Assembly (NCBI RefSeq): GCF_000173775.1
Contig: NZ_ACCD01000023.1
Coordinates: 1 to 64,000 of the forward strand
Source: Yersinia rohdei ATCC 43380
Lineage (GTDB): Bacteria > Pseudomonadota > Gammaproteobacteria > Enterobacterales > Enterobacteriaceae
Reading direction: 5' to 3'
DNA length: 64,000 nucleotides
The translations under genes and the position numbers were made by a program. The notes under the pieces were generated by a model, which was not told where the DNA came from, made no database searches, and worked only from the letters and a program-made list of their open reading frames with translations. Positions 20,566-29,924 of this stretch are shown one piece after another; position 1 is the stretch's first letter; each line of letters opens with the position of its first letter.

Positions 20566-21360
20566 TTATTTTTCACCACTAGGGTCTTCATCAATAAATC
20601 GATGAATAGCACGTAACACTGAATCTGGTTTCTCTGCATGAACCCAATGGCCCGTTCCGGCCACGATATAAGCACGAGCTTGCGGGAACTGACGGGCAAT
20701 CTCATCGCGATATTCATCTTGAATATAGGGGGATAACTCACCGCGAATAAATAAAATCGGATGTGGCCACGGGGGAACCGGCTGCCAGCCTACAATATTT
20801 TCGTATTGATTCCATAATGCCGGCGCATCAAATCGCCATTCACCTTGTTGGAATGACTTTAATAAGAACTGAATAACGCCTTCTTCTTTTATTGTTTCCC
20901 GCATCAGTTGAGCGGCTTGTTGGCGTTGGGTTACTCCGGCCGCCGTGACGGCATTGATAGCGGCAAAAATTTGATCATGACGGCGCACTTGATAATTGAC
21001 CGGGGCGATATCAATCGCGACCAGTTTTTCAATACGGTCAGGTGCGATTGCGGTCATTGCCATCGCCACTTTGCCCCCCATTGAATGGCCGATAATTATC
21101 GCTTTTTCTATGGCGAGCTGGTCCATTAATTCCAGAACGTCTTGCGCCATATCCGGATAATTCACCTGTGGTGAGCGGGGGGATAAACCGTGGTCGCGCA
21201 AATCAACCTGAATCACATGATGATCCTGGTGCAAATCACGCGCCAGAACACCCAAGTTATCAAGATTACCAAATAACCCATGAATGAGGATGATGGGCAG
21301 GGTGGGGGTAGGTGAAAGTGCGTTTTGTATGCGGAAGTTTAATTTCATGGCGAAGTTCAT
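20566..21360 (-). CDS. ybfF: Alpha/beta-hydrolase esterase YbfF
   Basis: Cytoplasmic esterase of the alpha/beta-hydrolase fold, 264 residues. The oxyanion region is LIHGLFGN, the nucleophile serine is in IGHSMGGK, and the catalytic histidine is in GTGHWVHAEKP near the C-terminus. E. coli YbfF hydrolyses short acyl and palmitoyl-CoA-like esters in vitro; its natural substrate is uncertain. The start could be 21360 (MNFAMKLN) or 21348 (MKLN, the E. coli alignment); neither has a good ribosome binding site. Divergent from seqA. Confidence 0.93.
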   Translation of the reverse strand: MNFAMKLNFRIQNALSPTPTLPIILIHGLFGNLDNLGVLARDLHQDHHVIQVDLRDHGLSPRSPQVNYPDMAQDVLELMDQLAIEKAIIIGHSMGGKVAMAMTAIAPDRIEKLVAIDIAPVNYQVRRHDQIFAAINAVTAAGVTQRQQAAQLMRETIKEEGVIQFLLKSFQQGEWRFDAPALWNQYENIVGWQPVPPWPHPILFIRGELSPYIQDEYRDEIARQFPQARAYIVAGTGHWVHAEKPDSVLRAIHRFIDEDPSGEK

Positions 21361-21572
21361 ACTGAGAGATATTGTGGTTAGGGTATCATGTCTGAGCAGA
21401 GGTTTGCTGCTCCATGATTATTTGCCTTATCAAGTATATGTAGATTATTGCGTCATTACCGCTGCGATGGGGGATTTATCCTGATAAAGCCATGATAAAG
21501 GTACTCGTTAGCGCGCTTTGACTTTATAATCCTAAGATATGCATAAGAAAGTAGAAACCGTACTGGATAAAG

Positions 21573-22100
21573 ATGAAAACTATTGAACTTGACGAAGAAC
21601 TTTATCGCTATATTGCCAGCCATACGCAACACATTGGCGAGAGCGCGTCCGATATTTTACGGCGTATGCTGAAGTTTACAGCAGGTCAGCCGGTACCAAA
21701 CTTACCTGCCAACAATGAGGTAGCAAAGGCGGTAGTCGCCCCCGCCCCACGAGATAAAGTTCGTGCAGTGCGTGAATTGCTATTGTCTGATGAATATGCC
21801 GAGCAAAATAGGGCGGTTAACCGCTTTATGTTAGTGTTATCAACATTATATACCTTGGATGCTCAAGCATTTACCGAGGCAACAGAATCTTTACATGGCC
21901 GCACTCGGGTTTATTTTGCCGGAGATCAGCAGACATTGTTGCAAAACGGGACACACACTAAGCCCAAGCATGTCCCTGGTACGCCATACTGGGTTATTAC
22001 CAATACCAATACCGAGCGTAAACGCAGCATGGTGCAACATATCATGCTGACAATGCAGTTCCCGCCAGAATTGACTGATAAAGTGTGCGGGACTATCTGA
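21573..22100 (+). CDS. seqA: Replication-initiation negative modulator SeqA
   Basis: Binds hemimethylated GATC sites, sequesters oriC and blocks re-initiation. 175 residues. The N-terminal oligomerisation domain (MKTIELDEELYRYIASHT) is followed by a flexible linker and the C-terminal hemimethyl-DNA-binding domain with NTNTERKRSMVQHIMLTMQ, whose Asn/Arg loop reads the methyl-A. Followed by pgm on the same strand after about 200 bases that contain an ERIC-like repeat. Confidence 0.97.
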   Translation: MKTIELDEELYRYIASHTQHIGESASDILRRMLKFTAGQPVPNLPANNEVAKAVVAPAPRDKVRAVRELLLSDEYAEQNRAVNRFMLVLSTLYTLDAQAFTEATESLHGRTRVYFAGDQQTLLQNGTHTKPKHVPGTPYWVITNTNTERKRSMVQHIMLTMQFPPELTDKVCGTI

Positions 22101-22114
22101 TTTTATTGAAATTA

Positions 22115-22290
22115 TATCCAGTAAATTTCAAAATGCAGACAGGTGGCAAGCAGGGAGCAAATGGGTTGTAAACCGATTTGAACAGCGCTGGCCCGAAGGT
22201 TGAGCATAAGTCTCATCACTTCGAAGAGCTTACTCAAATAGAGGTTCGGGCGAGCCTGTGCAGCCAACATATCTGCGACTTAAAAATTAA
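22115..22290. repeat. Degenerate ERIC-type intergenic repeat
   Basis: The right half (about 22215-22285) contains GAGCTTACTCAAATAG, then TTCGGGCGAG and GCAGCCAAC, close to the ERIC/IRU consensus. The left edge (TTTCAAAATGCAGACAGG) looks like the opposite arm. It is transcribed between seqA and pgm. Identified from memory of the ERIC pattern, not from a search. Confidence 0.6.
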
Positions 22291-22304
22291 AGGTATAAGG
22301 AGTA

Positions 22305-23954
22305 ATGTCTGTGGCTAATCACCCTCGTGCAGGACAACCGGCTCGACAAAGCGATTTGATTAATGTTGCTCAACTCACTTCTCAATATTATGTATTGCAA
22401 CCTGAGGCTGAAAACCCCGCTCATGCGGTTAAGTTTGGTACCTCTGGCCATCGTGGTAGCGCCGCGCGACAGAGCTTTAATGAAGCCCATATTCTGGCTA
22501 TTGCTCAGGCGATAGCCGAAGTTCGTCACCAGCATGGTATTACTGGCCCATGTTATGTGGGTAAAGATACCCATGCACTGTCTGAACCCGCCTTTATTTC
22601 GGTACTGGAAGTCTTAACGGCAAATGGCGTGAATGTTGTCGTGCAACAGGATAACGGTTTCACCCCTACGCCGGCTATTTCACATGCCATTCTTTGCTAT
22701 AACGCACAGGGTAAAGACCTGGCCGATGGCATTGTTATTACGCCATCCCACAATCCACCTGAAGACGGCGGCATCAAGTACAATCCACCTAATGGTGGCC
22801 CGGCCGATACGAATTTAACGTCAGTGATTGAAAAGCGTGCTAATCAATTACTCAGCCTGAAATTAGAGGGCGTTAAGCGCCAGTCGCTGGATAAAGCTTG
22901 GCGCGGTAATCACTTGCGTGAGCAAGATTTGATCCAACCGTATGTTGAAGGTTTGGTCGATGTGGTTGATATTCCAGCTATTCAACAAGCAGGTTTGAAG
23001 CTAGGTGTTGACCCGCTCGGCGGTTCCGGCATTGCTTATTGGCAACGTATTGGTGAGCACTATAAGTTGGATTTGACTCTGGTTAATGATTCTATCGATC
23101 AGACCTTCCGTTTTATGCACCTTGATCACGACGGTATCATCCGCATGGATTGCTCGTCAGAATCTGCTATGGCAGGTTTATTGGCGCTGCGTGATAAATT
23201 CGATTTAGCCTTTGCCAACGACCCTGATTACGATCGTCATGGGATTGTTACCCCCGCGGGTCTGATGAACCCTAACCACTATTTGGCGGTTGCCATTAAT
23301 TACTTGTTCCAACATCGCCCTCAATGGGGCGCGGATGTTGCTGTGGGTAAAACACTGGTTTCCAGTGCCATGATTGATAGAGTGGTTGCTGATTTGGGTC
23401 GTAAGCTGGTGGAAGTGCCGGTTGGTTTCAAATGGTTTGTCGAGGGGCTGCATGATGGCAGCTTTGGTTTTGGTGGCGAAGAGAGTGCCGGGGCGTCTTT
23501 CCTGCGCTTTAATGGCACACCTTGGTCGACCGACAAAGACGGCATTATCATGTGCTTGTTAGCGGCTGAAATTACAGCGGTTACCGGTAAAAACCCTCAA
23601 CAACATTATGACGAATTGGCCAAACGTTTTGGGGCTCCGAGCTATAACCGAATTCAGGCCCCTGCAACTCAGGCGCAAAAAAATGCCTTGTCCAAGTTGT
23701 CACCTGAAATGGTCAAAGCCAGTACCTTGGCCGGTGACCCTATTACCGCCCGGTTAACCGCAGCGCCGGGTAATGGCGCATCAATCGGTGGCCTGAAAGT
23801 GATGACCGACAATGGTTGGTTTGCCGCCCGTCCATCTGGCACTGAAGACGCGTATAAAATTTACTGCGAAAGTTTCCTTGGTGCAGAGCATCGTGAAAAA
23901 ATAGAACTTGAAGCCGTGAATATTGTGAGCGATGTGCTAGCCGGTAAGCAGTAA
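22305..23954 (+). CDS. pgm: Phosphoglucomutase
   Basis: Interconverts glucose-1-phosphate and glucose-6-phosphate for UDP-glucose, LPS and glycogen synthesis. 549 residues. The phosphoserine is in [11 protein letters not shown], the metal-binding loop is [11 protein letters not shown], the sugar-specificity loop is [11 protein letters not shown] and the phosphate-binding loop is [11 protein letters not shown]. Start ATG 22305 lies 3-4 bases after AAGGAG; a GTG two codons on (VANHPRAG) has better spacing and is a possible alternative. Confidence 0.97.
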   Translation: MSVANHPRAGQPARQSDLINVAQLTSQYYVLQPEAENPAHAVKFGTSGHRGSAARQSFNEAHILAIAQAIAEVRHQHGITGPCYVGKDTHALSEPAFISVLEVLTANGVNVVVQQDNGFTPTPAISHAILCYNAQGKDLADGIVITPSHNPPEDGGIKYNPPNGGPADTNLTSVIEKRANQLLSLKLEGVKRQSLDKAWRGNHLREQDLIQPYVEGLVDVVDIPAIQQAGLKLGVDPLGGSGIAYWQRIGEHYKLDLTLVNDSIDQTFRFMHLDHDGIIRMDCSSESAMAGLLALRDKFDLAFANDPDYDRHGIVTPAGLMNPNHYLAVAINYLFQHRPQWGADVAVGKTLVSSAMIDRVVADLGRKLVEVPVGFKWFVEGLHDGSFGFGGEESAGASFLRFNGTPWSTDKDGIIMCLLAAEITAVTGKNPQQHYDELAKRFGAPSYNRIQAPATQAQKNALSKLSPEMVKASTLAGDPITARLTAAPGNGASIGGLKVMTDNGWFAARPSGTEDAYKIYCESFLGAEHREKIELEAVNIVSDVLAGKQ

Positions 23955-23964
23955 CTGTTGATAA

Positions 23965-23990
23965 GAAATAGCGCCAGGTGGCGCTATTTC
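23965..23990. terminator. Bidirectional hairpin between pgm and the RTX gene
   Basis: Perfect 11-base arms GAAATAGCGCC and GGCGCTATTTC around AGGT. It lies between converging genes. The U-rich outer part of the stem could serve termination in either direction. Confidence 0.65.
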
Positions 23991-24040
23991 TAGTCATAAA
24001 GTTTCCGTCAGAACGATATAACAGATTTACTGTTATTGGC

Positions 24041-25033
24041 CTATACAAGCAGGCTGTTATAAACGCTATTTTCCAACATATAATGGTGTTTTAAATAGGT
24101 TGGATAGGCTTGTTGAGCCTCTTTGGGGGCAAAAGAAGAAAGCGCCGCAGAAATATAAGATATATCTGGCAAGTTATCACCAAAATGTAATGGGTTGTTT
24201 TCATACATATTTTGTAATTTATCATTTCTATCTTTAAGGACATCAATAAGCGTTTCTTTTGTTAACTTCTCAGTGTCTGGCATTTTACTGCTAAAAACGT
24301 AAGTTAAATCAGTCCGATAAATATCGCCAAGGTCGTATTCATGAGTTAATTTATTTAATATATCATCAGTATTTCCAAGGTTGTTTTTTACCATCGTTAA
24401 AATATTATCTTCATGGTACTTCTTATCCTCTTCACTACTATATTTAATATATGAACGGGTCTCTAAATTATTAACTTTATAGCCATCTTCAGCATATTGA
24501 TCGTAAATTACGATGGTGAGGTTATTTATATGCGCTTCGGCGCTTGATATCATCAAGTGATTACCGTAACGTTTAAATTTTAATTCATGGAGGAAATAGT
24601 CATTAATGCAGATAGTATTTTTCTCTCCACCATACTCAACTATCATATTAATCCCCTCAAAGCTGGAGAATAGATACATATCATCACCGGTGCCACCGGC
24701 TAAATAATCATTATTTCTTCCCCCTTCGATACGATCCAACCCTTTTCCGCCAAATAGAATGTCATTGCCTCGTGCTTCACTCTGATAAGCAAAAGGGCCT
24801 AAGCCGTTAGCATCCCCATATAATTCGTCATCACCATCGCCAGCATCAATAAAATCATTACCAGCCCCGCCAGCCAATCCATCATTACCTGTGCCACCGA
24901 CTAAAATGTCATTCCCACCCTGGCCAAACAACGAGTCAAAAGAGGCATAACCAAAAATAATATCGTCACTATCCCCGCCAGCAAGGTGGTCATTTTCATC
25001 ACTACCATTAATCAAGTTAGCATTATATGACAT
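24041..25033 (-). CDS. RTX-repeat calcium-binding protein (frame-interrupted gene, 3' part)
   Basis: From the first in-frame ATG this is 330 residues. Residues about 8-125 hold at least five glycine/aspartate nonapeptides of the GGxGxDxLx type (GGAGNDFIDAGDGDDELYG, GGTGDDMYLF), the calcium-binding beta-roll of RTX proteins. The remaining 200 residues are not recognised. RTX proteins are usually exported by type I secretion, but no ABC transporter, adaptor or acyltransferase gene is nearby. The ATG has no ribosome binding site, and the same frame stays open for another 117 codons upstream, so the real protein is probably longer (see 25034-25434). Lower GC than its neighbours suggests acquisition by transfer. 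Confidence 0.75.
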   Translation of the reverse strand: MSYNANLINGSDENDHLAGGDSDDIIFGYASFDSLFGQGGNDILVGGTGNDGLAGGAGNDFIDAGDGDDELYGDANGLGPFAYQSEARGNDILFGGKGLDRIEGGRNNDYLAGGTGDDMYLFSSFEGINMIVEYGGEKNTICINDYFLHELKFKRYGNHLMISSAEAHINNLTIVIYDQYAEDGYKVNNLETRSYIKYSSEEDKKYHEDNILTMVKNNLGNTDDILNKLTHEYDLGDIYRTDLTYVFSSKMPDTEKLTKETLIDVLKDRNDKLQNMYENNPLHFGDNLPDISYISAALSSFAPKEAQQAYPTYLKHHYMLENSVYNSLLV

Positions 25034-25434
25034 AAAAGCCGTTTTTGATGGACGAGCAGGTGTGCTCAGTTTCTGGGCAGAAATTTCGGGCCGGTTTTTT
25101 CTGCTGAGTAGCAGGGTTTTATCTGGGCTAGCATTGGTGCTGTTTAACGTTAAAAATAGTTCACTTTGTATATGATTATTGTCACGAATAATAATGGACT
25201 TTATGAGGAGGTCGCCATTCTCAATGACGTCAAAAGTACGGCTTAAAAATCTTTTATCATCTATTATACTAACTTTAAGTTTTGAATCTGAGTATTGGAT
25301 AAAAATTTTATCAGTAGGGATGTTTGCTATCAGAATGGACTTGCTTTCTTGGTTAACTATTAATGTTATTTCTTTGGTTTTTTTTTAATGACTTTGTTTG
25401 TTACTGTTTTTTTGTTGGTTTCTTTTGTGTTCAA
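25034..25434 (-). pseudogene. N-terminal part of the RTX gene, split at an A9 tract
   Basis: Upstream of the RTX ATG the same frame is open back to a TAA at 25385-25387 and reads as plausible protein (for example SKLKVSIIDDKRFLSRTFD). It has no ATG, GTG or TTG start. In the next frame a TTG at 25434 has AAGGA seven bases upstream and reads MNTKETNKKTVTNKVIKKK, then stops at 25366. The two frames meet at nine consecutive A (minus strand, 25378-25386). A -1 slip or one extra A joins them into a protein of about 464 residues. It may be a phase-variable gene, programmed slippage, a frameshifted pseudogene or a read error. Confidence 0.6.
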
Positions 25435-25887
25435 AATATTTTCCTTTTTTTAAGTTGATATCAATTAACTCTTTTATATTTATAGTGAATAAATTAATTT
25501 AAATATACTTATATAGTATTTAAATGCTTAGCTTAAAGTGAGTTTGTTAGCTAAAGTATAAAACAGCTCGGTAAGCTATATGATATCCGATAAGTTACTA
25601 TCAAATTCACTAGGCTTATCATTCTCATCATTAATTACATATTTAGTTTTAATAATAGATGAAAGAATTGACTTTAAAATCGTGATAATTTGTATTGATA
25701 TTCTCTTATCTATACAAATTCCATATTTGTTAAATTACGCGGGTTGATATGATAATATCTCAATCTTAGAAAAAGAAACTTAAATAAATTGCATTTTCTT
25801 ATTTTTAATTAGCAGGAAGATATATTGGTAAAGGCAACAGTAATATACTTTGCCTTTATGTTAGATATCATTATTAACTTGCCGCAA
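25435..25887. other. Very AT-rich spacer upstream of the RTX gene
   Basis: About 450 bases, by eye under 30 percent GC, with no supported coding frame on either strand. It presumably contains the RTX promoter; a TATACT-like -10 at about 25555 on the minus strand is one candidate. The composition is typical of H-NS-bound, horizontally acquired DNA. Confidence 0.5.
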
Positions 25888-26316
25888 TCACCCCAAGGCA
25901 ACCATCAGAGCACCCGCTGTGATAAGTGCGACTCCTAGCCCGGCCACTAAAGATATTTTTTCACCAAACAGAATAAAGGCGAGAATGACGGCAAAAACCA
26001 CACTGAGTTTATCAATGGGGGCCACCTGCGAAACATTGCCATTTTTTATTGCCATAAAATAGAACAGCCAGGACAACGCACCCGCGACACCACTAAGCAC
26101 CACAAACAGCAGCGCTTTTTTATCTGCCAACACCGCGCCGACCAGATTAAATTTTCCCTGCACCAGCACCACACCGACTAAAAATAGCGCCATAACGACG
26201 GCACGAACTGCGGTTGCAGTATTCGCATCTAAATGTTGCAGGCCGATTTTACCGAAGATTGCGACCAAAGAGGCGGTAAGGGCAGAAAGTAGGGCATAAA
26301 TTAACCAGGTGCTCAT
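25888..26316 (-). CDS. Half-size EamA/DMT membrane protein
   Basis: A 142-residue inner-membrane protein with about five hydrophobic helices and one EamA repeat (SALTASLVAIFGKIGL at the N-terminus, ILFGEKISLVAGLGVALITAG at the end). Full EamA permeases carry two such repeats and ten helices. Single-repeat members, like the SMR group, are expected to act as dimers. Substrate unknown. It is monocistronic, between the AT-rich patch and kdpE, and is followed by a 225-base spacer. Confidence 0.8.
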   Translation of the reverse strand: MSTWLIYALLSALTASLVAIFGKIGLQHLDANTATAVRAVVMALFLVGVVLVQGKFNLVGAVLADKKALLFVVLSGVAGALSWLFYFMAIKNGNVSQVAPIDKLSVVFAVILAFILFGEKISLVAGLGVALITAGALMVALG

Positions 26317-26541
26317 AATAAATAAGATCCATTCAGGCTGCTAGCAAAGTTGATTGTAGGGGAAATGGGCTAAATGGGCCGTCGCCGCACAAGCGCCCAT
26401 AGGTATCGTCACCCCGACTCGCTGGGAACTGATGATGTTGATTTGGCATCAACTTCATCGATTATCATTAGAAAACCTGATGCTACTCTGGAGCGCGTTT
26501 TTTTCCTAGTCTCAATGTGCCGGCTGATGATGTATAACGCT

Positions 26542-27231
26542 TTATGGAATAAAGCGATAACCAACACCGGTTTCAGTTAACAGATGCTTGGGGCGGGTAG
26601 GGTCAGCTTCTAATTTTTGGCGTAAATGACCCATATAAATGCGCAGATAATGACTGTGTTCGACATAATTAGGCCCCCACACTTGATTGAGTAACTGGCG
26701 CTGGGTAATGACTTTGCCGCTATTGGCCAATAATGCGGTAAGCAAGCGAAACTCAATCGGTGTCAGGTGCAGTTTTTCACCGCCACGGGTGATCTGACGG
26801 TTAATTAAATCGACACTGATGTCTGCAAAATTCACCACCGGGCTTTCCTGGCTGCCGCCACTGTGACGGCGCAAGGCAACACGAACTCTGGCTAGTAACT
26901 CACTGATACCAAAAGGTTTGCTGAGATAATCATCTGCTCCGGCATCTAACGCCGCGACTTTATCTTCTTCACTGCTACGGGCGGATAAGACAATAATGGG
27001 GATGGCACTCCATTGGCGCACATCCTGAATGTAAGTCAGGCCATCACCATCCGGCAGGCCCAAATCCAATATGATTAAATCGGGTTTACGTGTGCCGGCT
27101 TCAATCAGGCCGCGTTGCAGTGTTTCACTCTCAAACACTCGGCAGCCTTCACTCTCCAGCGCAATGCGAACAAAGCGGCGGATCTCTTTTTCATCTTCAA
27201 CAATCAGGATGTTAGCTGGGGGTATGCTCAC
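26542..27231 (-). CDS. kdpE: Kdp response regulator KdpE
   Basis: OmpR-family regulator that turns on kdpFABC when potassium is low or osmolarity is high. 229 residues. The receiver domain (about 1-120) has the acidic pocket EDEKE, the phospho-acceptor aspartate in LIILDLGLPDGDG and the conserved lysine in YLSKPF. The C-terminal winged helix includes LTPIEFRLLTALLANSGKV. Its ATG overlaps the kdpD stop by four bases, so the pair is translationally coupled. Confidence 0.97.
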   Translation of the reverse strand: MSIPPANILIVEDEKEIRRFVRIALESEGCRVFESETLQRGLIEAGTRKPDLIILDLGLPDGDGLTYIQDVRQWSAIPIIVLSARSSEEDKVAALDAGADDYLSKPFGISELLARVRVALRRHSGGSQESPVVNFADISVDLINRQITRGGEKLHLTPIEFRLLTALLANSGKVITQRQLLNQVWGPNYVEHSHYLRIYMGHLRQKLEADPTRPKHLLTETGVGYRFIP

Positions 27232-29915
27232 AGTTCCTCAGTTTCAATTTCCGGTGGTTTTTCCAATGGCAAAGTAAAATAGAAACTGGCACCGCCTTCT
27301 GGATTGCGTTCCACCCAGATACGGCCGCCGTGTACATCAATAATGGCACGACAAATGGCTAAACCCAAGCCCACCCCCGGAATTACTGACTCTTTGTTAC
27401 CACGGGAAAATTTATCAAAAATCAGCTGCTCTTGCCCGGCGATAACCCCAGGGCCGTTATCCCAGACTTCCACCTGCAACCAATCACCTTGTACTGAGGC
27501 TCGGATCCCCAGCAATGCATGGAAACCGGCATATTTATGGGCATTTTCCAACAGATTGATAAAGACCCGCTCGAGCAAGCTGCCATCACAATTGATAAGC
27601 ACCATGTCAGCCGGTAACTCAACACGAATAGGATGATGATTGAGGGCGGTATCCAGCATATGTAAGGCGCTACCGACAATTTCTTCCAGTGACTGCCACT
27701 CTTTGCGCAAGTTAAAGCCCCCTGATTGGATCCGCGCCATATCCAGCAAATTATTGACCAGGCGAGTGGTGCTCAACACTTGTTGGCGGATTTGGTTGGC
27801 TTGTGGGGCATGGCGCGAGCCCTCGGCGGCTAAATCCAGGGTGAGGATTTCTGCTTGACCAAATAACACCGTCAGTGGGGTGCGCAAGTCATGGGAAAGG
27901 GCCGCCAGCAAGGAGTTGCGCAGTTGCTCTCGTTCGGCATCCAACTTTGCCAGTTCAGCACTGCGAGCCAGATGCAGCCTTTCCAGCGCGTTGGCAATCA
28001 GGCTGGTGAATGTTTGTAGCAAACGCTGTTGCTCCGGCACCATTAGCTGGCGCAGGTTAGCGGGTTCAATGGCCAGTACCCCAAAGGTCTGTTTTGAGGT
28101 GGTCAGTGGCAGTAATTGATAAGGGACTCCCGGCAAGGTGTCTGTCCCGGCTCCGGCTGGCGCGCCTTTATCAAAACTCCAGCGGGCAATGGCTTCATCG
28201 ACGGAGAGCGCGCCGCCGTCATCCGTAGCGACTTGCTGCAAGCGGCCATCTTCTTGTGGCAACAACAAATCAGTTTTGGCTTGGAAGCTGCTGGAAAGAA
28301 AATGGCGGCTGGTTTTGGCAATATCCACCGGAGTCAGGGCGCGGCTGAGCCCGCGTGACATTTCGTATAAATGTCTGGCGCGCTGTTCCCGATAGCGAGC
28401 AATTCTGGCCTGATAGCGCACCCCGGCGGTTAAGTTCCCGACCACAATCCCGACAATCAACATTACACCGAAAGTCACCAGATATTGCACGTCGGTCACG
28501 GCTAATGACCAGTGTGGCTGAACAAAAAACAGATCAAAACTGGCGACATTAATCACTGCCGCCAGGACGGAGGGCCAACGGCCATAAAATAGCGCAATAA
28601 TCACGACGCCCAGCAAGTAAACCATCACCAGGTTTGCCTGGTCAAAGCCGGGTATTAGCCATTGTGATAAAACGGTAATCAGCGCACATAAGCCGATGGC
28701 GGCGATACAACCGCGCAGCTGCATACGCCACTTTTCAGTGAATGCCCGTGAGTCAGTTTCTTTCGCCACCCCAGTAGGGCTGTCACCTTCTAGTGCAATA
28801 ATCACCAAATCTACGTCAGGGCCGAGTTTACCCAAGCGGTCTGCAAAGCTGCCGCGCAGTTTCCAGGGTTTTTCTGCTCGACGACCAATAATGATTTTGC
28901 CCAAATTATGTTCACGGGCGTAGCGCAATACAGCGCGTTCCTCACTGGGCTCTGACAGGGTGGCGGTTTCTGCCCCCAGTTCTTGCGCCAATTTAAGGGT
29001 GCGTAAGATGGCGCGGCGCTTGGCTTCTGGCAAGCCATGTAAGCGCGGCGTTTCTACATAAACGGCATGCCAGATACAGCCCAGCCGGGCCGCCAGTCTG
29101 GCGGCGGTGCGCACCAGTTTTTCATTGCCGCTGTTATGACCAATGCATAATAAGATAGCATCGCGGGTATGCCAGACCCGCTCGCGCCCTTGAGTGTCGC
29201 GAAATGCGCGCATTTGGTCATCAACGCGATCGGCGGTGCGGCGCAGTGCTAACTCGCGCAAGGCAATTAAATTACCTTTGCGGAAAAAATGCTCAATGGC
29301 CCGCTCGGCCTGACCGGAAATATAGACTTTGCCTTCATTGAGGCGCTGGCGCAGGTCATCTGGCGGTAAGTCGACCAACACCACTTCCGTGGCCTCATCA
29401 AACATATGGTCGGGGACAGTTTCCCGCACCCGAATGCCCGTTACGCCACCCACCACATCATTTAGACTTTCTAAATGCTGCACATTTACGGTGGTCAATA
29501 CATCAATACCGGCATCCAGCAGTTCTTCAACATCCTGCCAGCGCTTGGGATGACGGGAGCCTTGGGCATTGCTGTGTGCCAGTTCATCCATCAGGATCAG
29601 GGCCGGATGACGAGCCAACGCGGCATCCAAATCGAACTCGCGGAGTTGGCGGTTGCGGTGCTGGATGCGCCTGGCGGGCAGAATTGCCAGCCCCTCAAGC
29701 AAGGCGGCAGTTTCGCCGCGTCCATGTGTTTCCACCACTCCGACCAGCACATCCAGCCCCTGAGCCCGCAGGCGCTGGGCCTCTTGCAGCATGGCGTAGG
29801 TTTTACCCACCCCGGCACAGGCCCCAAAGAATACCTTTAGCCGACCACGGGATTTTTCATTCGCCGCCGCAAGCAGGCTATCGGGGTTGGGGCGGGTTGG
29901 TTCTGCATCCACCAT
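27228..29915 (-). CDS. kdpD: Kdp sensor histidine kinase KdpD
   Basis: Membrane sensor of potassium limitation that phosphorylates KdpE. 895 residues. The N-terminal KdpD domain has a Walker A loop (GACAGVGKT at about 31-39), followed by a universal-stress-protein-like domain, four clustered TM helices (about 400-500), a GAF-like domain, a HisKA dimerisation domain with the phospho-histidine in LSHDLRTPLTVL, and an ATPase domain with DNGPGV and GVGLGLAI. It lies 9 bases after kdpC and overlaps kdpE. The family is regulated through these same two genes. Confidence 0.97.
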   Translation of the reverse strand: MVDAEPTRPNPDSLLAAANEKSRGRLKVFFGACAGVGKTYAMLQEAQRLRAQGLDVLVGVVETHGRGETAALLEGLAILPARRIQHRNRQLREFDLDAALARHPALILMDELAHSNAQGSRHPKRWQDVEELLDAGIDVLTTVNVQHLESLNDVVGGVTGIRVRETVPDHMFDEATEVVLVDLPPDDLRQRLNEGKVYISGQAERAIEHFFRKGNLIALRELALRRTADRVDDQMRAFRDTQGRERVWHTRDAILLCIGHNSGNEKLVRTAARLAARLGCIWHAVYVETPRLHGLPEAKRRAILRTLKLAQELGAETATLSEPSEERAVLRYAREHNLGKIIIGRRAEKPWKLRGSFADRLGKLGPDVDLVIIALEGDSPTGVAKETDSRAFTEKWRMQLRGCIAAIGLCALITVLSQWLIPGFDQANLVMVYLLGVVIIALFYGRWPSVLAAVINVASFDLFFVQPHWSLAVTDVQYLVTFGVMLIVGIVVGNLTAGVRYQARIARYREQRARHLYEMSRGLSRALTPVDIAKTSRHFLSSSFQAKTDLLLPQEDGRLQQVATDDGGALSVDEAIARWSFDKGAPAGAGTDTLPGVPYQLLPLTTSKQTFGVLAIEPANLRQLMVPEQQRLLQTFTSLIANALERLHLARSAELAKLDAEREQLRNSLLAALSHDLRTPLTVLFGQAEILTLDLAAEGSRHAPQANQIRQQVLSTTRLVNNLLDMARIQSGGFNLRKEWQSLEEIVGSALHMLDTALNHHPIRVELPADMVLINCDGSLLERVFINLLENAHKYAGFHALLGIRASVQGDWLQVEVWDNGPGVIAGQEQLIFDKFSRGNKESVIPGVGLGLAICRAIIDVHGGRIWVERNPEGGASFYFTLPLEKPPEIETEEL

Positions 29916-29924
29916 GATGTGTCC

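Noticed and set aside
25179-25388. A 69-codon plus-strand frame opposite the RTX gene
   Set aside because: It is the shadow of the minus-strand open frame that extends the RTX protein; it has no neighbours or domain on its strand.
26538-26556. Hairpin CGCTTTAT/ATAAAGCG at the end of kdpE, as a kdp terminator
   Set aside because: It overlaps the kdpE stop codon and has no following T run on the minus strand.
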